Shown: piece after piece, positions 1-5,070 of the stretch
Layout of the letters: each line of letters opens with the position of its first letter
Numbering within the stretch: the stretch's first letter is position 1
Origin: an uncultured Acidimicrobiaceae bacterium
GTDB lineage: Bacteria > Actinomycetota > Acidimicrobiia > Acidimicrobiales > RAAP-2
DNA length: 6,924 bases
Assembly: GCA_937894805.1 (NCBI GenBank)
Contig: CALAYR010000050.1
Coordinates: 1 to 6,924 of the forward strand
Direction of reading: 5' to 3'
Position numbers and translations under genes: made by a program
Notes under the pieces: model-generated
What the model was told of the DNA's origin: nothing
Seen by the model: the letters and a program-made list of their open reading frames with translations, nothing else
Databases searched by the model: none

Positions 1-101
1 AAAGTTGACGAATAGGAAATCACAAGTGTCTTGCCCCCTACGCTGACTCCCAGTGCGAAAAACTACAACTTATCGAATAGATGCAAAATCGCTTGCAACA
101 A
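1..101. other. Left-edge non-coding stretch downstream of the restriction gene
   Basis: I see no gene, tRNA or clear attachment site here. A short inverted repeat, TGCAA (82-86) and TTGCA (93-97) with a 6-base spacer, lies just past the stop codon of the minus-strand restriction gene. On the minus strand a T-run follows only about 20 bases later. It could be a weak terminator, but the stem is too short for a firm call. The stretch is AT-rich like the adjacent gene. Confidence 0.3.
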
Positions 102-1052
102 CTAATTCAGTAGTTCTGAGTTGATTCCTGTCATCGTTGGCGCCAGAGTGAAATCGAAGTGCGCTTTATCTTCTCCGACAATCAACTCAATGTTGAGACT
201 GAGAATCAGTCTTACTAGATCGTCTGACGGAAAAGTCGGTAGCAACAACACAGACTGCGCATCGATGCCGTCAAGGCTTAGAAGATTCCGGTAATCAAGT
301 ACTTGCCCTATTGACTGTCGTACAAAATCTCTGTTGGAACTTCCTTTCGCCTCAATGACGCATGCAGGATATTTGATGTAGAAATCGGGCCTCACGGATC
401 CTGTTGCGCCAGGAACGGAAATACTTGCATTCAGAACTTCGCATCCAAGTTGAATGAGATATTCGCCAAAGGCTTTCTGAATTTGGTGTTCGCGCTGAAC
501 CACCCGTTGACTAACCGCAGACCCTGAAACCTTGGCGAGATCTTCAATCGGAGGCGCCTTCCATGTGGATGTTGAAAAGTTTACAGATACAACGGGGGCC
601 GAATTTTCTATCCAAGTACGACCGACCGGTATTAGGTTAAAAACGAAGACTCTTCTACTGTTGCCGATTTCGTCAGGAGCGGTTTCAAGCGAAAACGCCG
701 GTGAGCCAAGGCAGTATTCGCCAAAATAGGTGTAGGGTCGACCATCTCCAGTTGTCATGAATAGGTGCACTGGCAACCCACGCTCCTTCGTTTCAAGCAG
801 TTTTTTATTGTTGTTAGATAGCTTTTGATCACCTACTTTTCCTTGTCCGGTGAAATGGAAATTACCTTCGACATCAAATCCTTCCCAGACGTCATATCCG
901 TAACGCCTACCTCCATCGGGATTATGGAAAATGACAAATGCCGATTGGTCGAGGCACGACGTCATTCCGTGCCTAAAGGAGCCCCCAATGGCTTTGTGTA
1001 TTTCATTTCTCATCACCAGCCGACCAGGTTCATATGGAAATTCGATAGCCAT
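102..1052 (-). CDS. Probable modification-dependent (type IV-like) restriction endonuclease, SRA-like + PD-(D/E)XK
   Basis: This 316-aa protein looks like a two-domain nuclease. Residues about 5-145 carry a pattern seen in SRA/YDG-type modified-base readers of the ScoMcrA kind: a GYDVWEGF segment (52-59), then FTGQGKVGDQ (67-76) and a YFGEYCL segment (109-115). Residues about 180-300 look like a PD-(D/E)XK nuclease: a helix with E197, then RPDF (D223), a beta strand ending in EAKG (E234, K236) and QVLDY (Q250, Y254), which matches the QxxxY extension. Known relatives cut DNA carrying modified cytosine. That this protein does so, and which base it reads, is inference. The ATG at 1052 follows AAGGAG with 5-base spacing, so the start is well supported. 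The gene is visibly AT-richer than the genes to its right, points away from the conjugation operon and has no methyltransferase beside it in the window. It is probably recently acquired defence cargo of the element. Confidence 0.78.
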   Translation of the reverse strand: MAIEFPYEPGRLVMRNEIHKAIGGSFRHGMTSCLDQSAFVIFHNPDGGRRYGYDVWEGFDVEGNFHFTGQGKVGDQKLSNNNKKLLETKERGLPVHLFMTTGDGRPYTYFGEYCLGSPAFSLETAPDEIGNSRRVFVFNLIPVGRTWIENSAPVVSVNFSTSTWKAPPIEDLAKVSGSAVSQRVVQREHQIQKAFGEYLIQLGCEVLNASISVPGATGSVRPDFYIKYPACVIEAKGSSNRDFVRQSIGQVLDYRNLLSLDGIDAQSVLLLPTFPSDDLVRLILSLNIELIVGEDKAHFDFTLAPTMTGINSELLN

Positions 1053-1057
1053 TGGAG

Positions 1058-1063
1058 CTCCTT
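1058..1063 (-). promoter_or_regulatory. Ribosome binding site of the restriction gene
   Basis: Read on the minus strand this is AAGGAG, with five bases (CTCCA) before the ATG at 1052. It fixes the start of the restriction gene. Confidence 0.75.
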
Positions 1064-1128
1064 GATAGATGAATAGAAAGGTTACGACTTCACTGCGACA
1101 TTTCGCCTGAGGTCACGCCAAGTCCTCT

Positions 1129-1163
1129 GGCCCCGACGGGCGCGAAGCGCTCCGGAAGGGGCC
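1129..1163. repeat. Imperfect GC-rich hairpin
   Basis: The outer arms GGCCCC (1129-1134) and GGGGCC (1158-1163) enclose an inner stem GCGC (1140-1143) and GCGC (1147-1150) with a GAA loop. No T-run follows on either strand and no gene ends here, so a plain terminator is unlikely. It may be an operator, an origin element or a transfer site; nothing in the sequence decides between these. Confidence 0.45.
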
Positions 1164-1204
1164 GCGTGTGGTGATCGAAAACTCCTACGAAATCAAGTCT
1201 CCAG

Positions 1205-1223
1205 AAATTTCTCAGGGAAATTT
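1205..1223. repeat. 19-bp inverted repeat, operator candidate
   Basis: A perfect pair of 7-base arms, AAATTTC and GAAATTT, flanks a 5-base centre. The AT-rich arms and size fit a dimeric repressor site. It lies about 90 bases upstream of the first gene of the transfer operon. Confidence 0.4.
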
Positions 1224-1253
1224 GTGCGATTTGGACCAAAAACGATGGCTTAG

Positions 1254-1284
1254 TTAATAGAGAGCGACCCTCGCTCTCTATTAA
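1254..1284. repeat. Perfect 14-bp inverted repeat touching the ribosome binding site of the transfer operon
   Basis: The arms TTAATAGAGAGCGA (1254-1267) and its exact reverse complement (1271-1284) flank a CCC centre. The last two bases of the right arm are the first two of the AAGGAG ribosome binding site (1283-1288) for the ATG at 1294. In RNA this would form a long stem with a 3-base loop. It could be a repressor operator overlapping the promoter, or a 5' hairpin affecting translation or mRNA stability. No T-run follows, so it is not a classical terminator. Confidence 0.7.
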
Positions 1285-1293
1285 GGAGCCAAT

Positions 1294-1605
1294 ATGCGCT
1301 TGCCCATTGACACCACGACGGTGAAGTTTGCCGCCGCTGGTCCGGCCGAACCCGTTCTCGACTTCGAGACTCGTCAGCCCAAGACCGACGAAAACGGTGT
1401 CCCGCTGTTCAATGTCCCCGTCTTTGCTGCCGGATCTGGCGTCAAGGACTCCATCTCCATCAAAGTGGCAGGAGAGGTCAAAGGCCTCAGCGAGTTCACG
1501 ATTGTCAAGATCACGAACCTGATTGCTTCCACCTGGGAAGTTGGAAACAACCACGGTGTGAGCTTCCGAGCTGATCGCATCGAAATCATGAAGGCCCAGG
1601 CCTAA
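1294..1605 (+). CDS. Small AICE regulatory-type protein (SCO3933-family-like)
   Basis: This 103-aa protein matches, from memory, a small family encoded just upstream of traB in Streptomyces integrative elements and named after SCO3933. Shared features are the MRLPIDTT start, DFETRQPKTDENGVPLF (residues about 23-39), a DSISIKVAGEVKGL segment (52-65) and the end GVSFRADRIE (88-97). The alternating hydrophobic pattern suggests a small beta barrel, possibly OB-like; that is inference. There is no signal peptide or membrane segment, so it should act in the cytoplasm. The start is supported by AAGGAG five bases upstream. It is the first gene of the operon, and its TAA stop overlaps the next ATG by one base (TAATG), which implies translational coupling. 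A regulatory or DNA-binding role rests on the family name only. Confidence 0.72.
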   Translation: MRLPIDTTTVKFAAAGPAEPVLDFETRQPKTDENGVPLFNVPVFAAGSGVKDSISIKVAGEVKGLSEFTIVKITNLIASTWEVGNNHGVSFRADRIEIMKAQA

Positions 1606-1748
1606 TGAAGAAGCTCCTGATCCTCGGCATTGCGGCAACAGTTCTCAACGTCCTTGTTGTCTGGGTCTTAACCCACTTCCTCATCGTCGTGCTTGGCGCC
1701 GCGAGCTGGGGCATCTGGAGCTTCATCAAGGAGCGTCGCAATGATTAA
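1605..1748 (+). CDS. 47-aa membrane peptide between the regulator and traB
   Basis: This short gene starts at an ATG overlapping the previous TAA by one base and ends inside the start of traB with an 8-base overlap. The product begins with MKKLLILG, is hydrophobic from about residue 4 to 41 (one long or two short membrane helices, with tryptophans at 20, 35 and 38) and ends with the charged tail KERRND. AICEs often carry tiny hydrophobic spread proteins (Spd type) next to traB, so a role in intramycelial spreading or as a membrane partner of TraB is plausible but inferred. I recognise no family by sequence. The downstream AAGGAG for traB lies inside its 3' end, which argues that the arrangement is maintained by coupling. 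It is easily missed by gene callers with a length cut-off. Confidence 0.65.
   Translation: MKKLLILGIAATVLNVLVVWVLTHFLIVVLGAASWGIWSFIKERRND
1728..1733 (+). promoter_or_regulatory. Ribosome binding site that sets the traB start
   Basis: AAGGAG stands seven bases before the ATG at 1741. This favours that ATG over an in-frame ATG at 1693, which lies inside the 47-aa membrane gene and would add 16 residues unlike the family. Confidence 0.7.
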
Positions 1749-3036
1749 GTCAGCCTCGCTGAGCCGTCGCCCCTGGACCACTTCGGTGGTCTGGGGGTGG
1801 CGCCTCGAACTTCAGCTCGGCGCAGCCACCGCAGCATTGCAAATTCTCTCGCTTGACCTAACGCCGATTGGACCCGTCCTCGTTCTGGCGATGCAAGTAG
1901 CGCTTCTCTTAAAGCGGCCCGATCTGCGCTCGCGCTTTGAAACAACCGCTTCACGTCATCACGAAGTCGCCAAACTGCATCACGCCTGCCTTCTCTCCGG
2001 ACTGGTCAATTCGAGGGGCGAGATTCCCCAAGTCATCAAGCACGCTTCCCTGAGCGTTGGCCGTCGCTATTTGATGCGCCTTCCAATGGGTATTCCCTTT
2101 GATGCCGTCGAGCAACGAACTCAAACCCTGGCTTCGAGCCTCGGCGCCAAGTCGGTTCGAGCCACTGCGGTTCGAGAGAACGCACAACTCTTTGAACTCG
2201 CCGTTATCCGCCAGGACGCTTTCCCGAGCGTCATTGCACCAACAACGGATCTCAGCAAAGAAGTGAATCTCTGGTCTCCCACCGAGTTCGGGATTGGAGA
2301 AGATGGAAGGTCCGTTGCCATTCAACTCCCCGAACACAATCTCCTCATTGGTGGTGAACCTGGTTCGGGAAAATCAGTTGCCCTCGCCCACCTTCTTTCC
2401 CTGGCTGCCTGTGACCCCCACGTCACCATCACCCTGCTCGACGGCAAACAAGTCGAACTCGCCGAGTGGGCACCAGTCGCCGATCTGTTCGTTGGACCAG
2501 ACCAATCACAAGCTCTCGATGCTCTGACCTATCTGCAAGGCCTCATGGACACCCGCTACGACCTCCTCATGACCGAGCGCCGTCGCAAGATCACCCCTAG
2601 TTCGGGTTTCGGACTGCACCTCGTGGTGATTGACGAGTTGGCCTTTTATCTACGCGGAGGAAAGAAGGACGTTCGCGACGCCTTCGCTGAAAGCCTGCGC
2701 GATCTTGTTTCCCGTGGTCGTGCTGCGGGCATCATCGTGATTGCGGCCACTCAAAAGCCCAGTCACGACGTGGTCCCAACCTGGATTCGAGACCTCTTCG
2801 CCTATCGCCTAGCCATGCGTTGCACCTCGAACGACGCCTCCGACACCATTCTCGGCAGCGGGTGGGCCCAACGGGGCTTTTCCGCCACCGCAATAGATCC
2901 CACCAATCGAGGAGTTGGCTATCTCCTCGCCGAAGGCACGACTCCGCTGCTACTCAAACTCCCCTACCTCGATGACGACCAGATTCGCCTCATCGTTCAG
3001 CACGCAATAGAGCTTCGAGGAATACGTGGACGCTGA
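1741..3036 (+). CDS. traB: TraB-type FtsK/SpoIIIE DNA translocase
   Basis: This 431-aa protein is the conjugative transfer motor of actinomycete elements. TraB proteins form a hexameric membrane pore and move double-stranded DNA using ATP. The N-terminus (about 22-57) is hydrophobic and ends in KRPDLRSR, consistent with one or two membrane helices followed by a positive cytoplasmic side. The motor domain has Walker A GGEPGSGKS (204-212, K211), Walker B LVVIDELAF (294-302, D298 and E299) and a downstream ATQKPSHDVVP segment typical of FtsK-like motors. The C-terminal part (about 380-431) should hold the winged-helix DNA-recognition region, but I cannot identify it residue by residue. The start at 1741 is chosen for its AAGGAG at 1728-1733. 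The gene overlaps the membrane peptide gene by 8 bases upstream and rep by 11 bases downstream. It is slightly shorter than many Streptomyces TraB proteins and appears intact. Confidence 0.92.
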   Translation: MIKSASLSRRPWTTSVVWGWRLELQLGAATAALQILSLDLTPIGPVLVLAMQVALLLKRPDLRSRFETTASRHHEVAKLHHACLLSGLVNSRGEIPQVIKHASLSVGRRYLMRLPMGIPFDAVEQRTQTLASSLGAKSVRATAVRENAQLFELAVIRQDAFPSVIAPTTDLSKEVNLWSPTEFGIGEDGRSVAIQLPEHNLLIGGEPGSGKSVALAHLLSLAACDPHVTITLLDGKQVELAEWAPVADLFVGPDQSQALDALTYLQGLMDTRYDLLMTERRRKITPSSGFGLHLVVIDELAFYLRGGKKDVRDAFAESLRDLVSRGRAAGIIVIAATQKPSHDVVPTWIRDLFAYRLAMRCTSNDASDTILGSGWAQRGFSATAIDPTNRGVGYLLAEGTTPLLLKLPYLDDDQIRLIVQHAIELRGIRGR

Positions 3037-4321
3037 ACATCGTCGCGAGCTACTCGCCGAAGTGCGCCAAGCCAACAACTGTTCACACCCAATCCGAATC
3101 TCCGGCGAGATGGTGAATCGAGTAACGGGTGAAGTTGCTCGACGCGGACTGACCGTGGCCTGCAAAGACCGTCGTCGAGCGGTCTGTCCCACGTGCTCCT
3201 ATCTCTATAAAGCCGACGCCTTCATCCTGGCTTCGGCCGGACTCATCGGCGGAAAGGGAGTTGATGAGTCCGTGGTTGGTCATCCCCGCCTCTTCGTCAC
3301 TCTGACCGCGCCATCGTTTGGTCCCGTCCACCGCATCACTCAGAGCGGCCAGTGTCATCGACGCAAGACGTCGTGCCCTCACGGAATAGGACTCAATTGT
3401 TCGTCGCACCACGCCCCAGATGATTCACAACTGGGATCCCCACTCTGTTTCGCCTGCTTTGACTACGAAGCAGCCGTCGAGTGGAACGCCCAAGCAAACC
3501 GTCTTTGGAATCACCTCATCACTCGAATTCGCCGCGAAGTCGCCACCCTCTGTGGCCTCTCTCGTGTCGGCCATGAACGGCACTTCATGGTGAGCTACTT
3601 CAAAGTCGCCGAGTTTCAACGGCGTGGACTCGTGCACTTTCACATCGTCCTTCGAGTTGACGGACCAAATGGACCGAATGAACCCGCGCCTACTCGGTTG
3701 ACCCCTTCGGAACTCGCTGCCGTGATTCGCAACTCAGTCGCCCACGAACAGATGGTTTCGTCGCGCGGGGAACATCTCAAATGGGGCCAGCAGCTTCACA
3801 TTGGCGGTGACGTCGGCGAAGTGGAGTCGGCTCGAGTGGCGAGCTACCTCGCGAAGTACGCGGTTAAGACAACCGACGGATCAATCGAACTTGCTCGTAG
3901 GTTTCGCCGTCGAGACCAGATTGAACAGCTCGACGATCGACACCAGCGAACCCTCGCCCTCACGGCCTGGGACTTGGGCTACCAACGTCACGCCCACTCC
4001 TACGGCTACGCCGGGAATCTCATCACCAAGTCCCGCCACTACTCCACGACTTTCTCCAAAATCCGCGGTGAACGGGCGGCCTATATGCGTCCCCAGAACA
4101 CCCTCGAAACCATCCCCGGCACCTTCTTCTACGACGGCCGGGGATACCTCCACCCGAGAGCCAAGGAGCTGGCCGAACTGTTCTTTTCCATGGATGTGGA
4201 ACTGCGACGAGAGGCCGCTGAACGGAAACGAACCTCATATATGAGGTCAGCTGAACCCACCGACTCAAGCCCAGCCGCCACCCCCGACCCCGAGAATCCC
4301 CAACAAACAAAGGGGCTATGA
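3026..4321 (+). CDS. repSA: RepSA-type replication initiator (HUH-like rolling-circle Rep)
   Basis: This 431-aa protein resembles the RepSA initiators of pSAM2-like elements, which nick the origin and start rolling-circle replication of the excised circle. Visible landmarks are a cysteine-rich N-terminus with CPTC (54-57), the family segment GLIGGKGVDESV (72-83), FVTLTAPSFGPVH (90-102), a second Cys/His cluster (C110, H111, C117, H119, C125, C141, C144), the HUH-type HFH (204-206) within RGLVHFHIVLR, and the YLAKY motif (274-278), which offers Y274 or Y278 as the nicking tyrosine. Metal binding by the cysteines is inferred. The start is a GTG at 3026 preceded by GAGG (3017-3020) with 5-base spacing, so it begins inside the last codons of traB and is probably coupled to it. 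The C-terminus, after about 400, is low-complexity and rich in Pro, Ser and Thr. All core motifs are intact. Confidence 0.9.
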   Translation: MDAEHRRELLAEVRQANNCSHPIRISGEMVNRVTGEVARRGLTVACKDRRRAVCPTCSYLYKADAFILASAGLIGGKGVDESVVGHPRLFVTLTAPSFGPVHRITQSGQCHRRKTSCPHGIGLNCSSHHAPDDSQLGSPLCFACFDYEAAVEWNAQANRLWNHLITRIRREVATLCGLSRVGHERHFMVSYFKVAEFQRRGLVHFHIVLRVDGPNGPNEPAPTRLTPSELAAVIRNSVAHEQMVSSRGEHLKWGQQLHIGGDVGEVESARVASYLAKYAVKTTDGSIELARRFRRRDQIEQLDDRHQRTLALTAWDLGYQRHAHSYGYAGNLITKSRHYSTTFSKIRGERAAYMRPQNTLETIPGTFFYDGRGYLHPRAKELAELFFSMDVELRREAAERKRTSYMRSAEPTDSSPAATPDPENPQQTKGL

Positions 4322-4371
4322 GCCGCTATGAGAACCCCGCCGAGGATTTCTGTGACCTCATACTGGCTTGA
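4318..4371 (+). CDS. Possible 17-aa overlapping ORF or relic at the rep/sigma-like junction
   Basis: ATG at 4318 overlaps the rep stop as ATGA and reads MSRYENPAEDFCDLILA before TGA at 4369-4371. Its composition looks protein-like. The AAAGGGG sequence (4309-4315) sits only two bases before this ATG, which is too close for good initiation, but coupling to rep could help. It overlaps the 5' end of the sigma-like gene in another frame. It could be a coupling peptide, the true N-terminus of that gene separated by a frameshift, or chance. Confidence 0.3.
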   Translation: MSRYENPAEDFCDLILA

Positions 4372-5068
4372 TGGGTCCATGAAACCCATTCATGCATCCA
4401 TAGTCCCATTCATCCGCGATCTCGAGGTGAACCAGTCCGGCGCAGCCGGCGGCCCCCTCCTCGAGTTGCTCAATCAGAACGGAGTCAACACCCTCCACGC
4501 ACCGACCCTCACCGAACTGGCCCAGCGGCTGCGCCACCCGGCCTCGACCTCCCTCGAGGACCTCATCGAACTAGCTCGGACCCAGCCCCGTTGGACCTCC
4601 CTCGTGATTGTGGCCCTGGCCCCGGAGATCACTGAGGCCATTGCTCGCAGCGGTGGCCGCTGGCTCACCCAAGCGCGCTACGGCGACCTCTACCTCGGGG
4701 CCCGCACGGCCCTCGAAGACGAGAACACCGACCGGTTCAACCTCGCCGCACGAATGGTGAATGAGGCCCGCAAACTCTCTCGGGCCGAAACGGCCCGGGG
4801 GCGGCTCACGGTTCCCTGGACCCCCGACATGGACGTCGAAGCACCGACGCAGGAGCAAGACCCTCGGATTGAAGCTCTCCACCAGGCCGTGGTGAACAAA
4901 GTGGTCACCGGCGAGGAACTCCAACTGTTGATCGACACCCGAGTTCGGGGAGTCCCTCTCTACGAGCTTGCCGAGCGCGAAGGATTCTCCTACTCGGCCA
5001 TTCGAATGCGTCGCCTTCGCATTGAAGAACGACTTCGCGTCTTTATCACCAACGAGGTGAACTCATGA
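4328..5068 (+). CDS. Sigma-70-region-4-like HTH protein
   Basis: This protein, 246 aa from the first in-frame ATG, ends in a helix-turn-helix of sigma region 4 type (about 195-237), with QLLIDTRVRGVPLYELAE followed by GFSYSAIRMRRLRIEERLR. The middle (about 75-160) resembles the degenerate region-2-like part of sigma-like proteins common in actinobacterial plasmids and AICEs: LARTQPRWTSLVIVALAP, then LAARMVNEARKLSRAE. It probably acts as a transcription regulator of element genes. Whether it binds RNA polymerase as a true sigma factor is unknown. The start is uncertain: ATG 4328 has AAAGGGG 12 bases upstream, while ATG 4379 (residue 18) lies in a chain of overlapping stop and start codons. It is the last gene of the operon, six bases after rep, and meets the opposite-strand regulator gene with a 2-bp gap. 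Confidence 0.62.
   Translation: MRTPPRISVTSYWLDGSMKPIHASIVPFIRDLEVNQSGAAGGPLLELLNQNGVNTLHAPTLTELAQRLRHPASTSLEDLIELARTQPRWTSLVIVALAPEITEAIARSGGRWLTQARYGDLYLGARTALEDENTDRFNLAARMVNEARKLSRAETARGRLTVPWTPDMDVEAPTQEQDPRIEALHQAVVNKVVTGEELQLLIDTRVRGVPLYELAEREGFSYSAIRMRRLRIEERLRVFITNEVNS
4371..4413. repeat. Nested palindromes and 9-bp direct repeat just after rep
   Basis: ATGGGT (4371-4376) pairs with ACCCAT (4384-4389) around a 7-base loop. CATGAA (4378-4383) pairs with TTCATG (4389-4394). CCCATTCAT occurs at 4385-4393 and 4405-4413, exactly 20 bases apart. The stretch lies inside the 5' end of the sigma-like gene and is AT-richer than its surroundings. It may be part of an origin or a regulator site, or a structure affecting the choice of start codon. 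Confidence 0.4.
5046..5064 (+). repeat. 19-bp exact direct repeat, copy 1
   Basis: TCACCAACGAGGTGAACTC covers the last codons of the sigma-like gene (ITNEVNS). It recurs exactly at 5466-5484, 420 bp away, where it is read antisense within the BTAD regulator gene. Flanking bases do not match. Confidence 0.6.
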
Positions 5069-5070
5069 CG

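Larger units (their letters stand above)
1053..1293. promoter_or_regulatory. Divergent control region rich in palindromes
   Basis: This 241-bp non-coding region separates the minus-strand restriction gene from the plus-strand transfer operon, so it must hold both promoters. It contains a GC-rich imperfect hairpin (1129-1163), a 19-bp inverted repeat with arms AAATTTC/GAAATTT (1205-1223), an 11-bp palindrome TTTGGACCAAA (1230-1240) and a perfect 31-bp repeat (1254-1284). No -35/-10 pair matches consensus well. TTGGAC (1231) followed 17 bases later by TTAATA (1254) is the best plus-strand spacing, but it is weak. Binding of an element regulator to these palindromes is inference. Confidence 0.55.

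Noticed and set aside
1090..1638. A 182-codon minus-strand open frame
   Set aside because: It runs antisense through the small regulatory gene and the palindromic control region, has no ribosome binding site that I can see and no familiar motifs.
1693..1740. A longer N-terminus for TraB from the ATG at 1693
   Set aside because: This part overlaps the 47-aa membrane gene in another frame, and the ATG at 1741 has a well-spaced AAGGAG.
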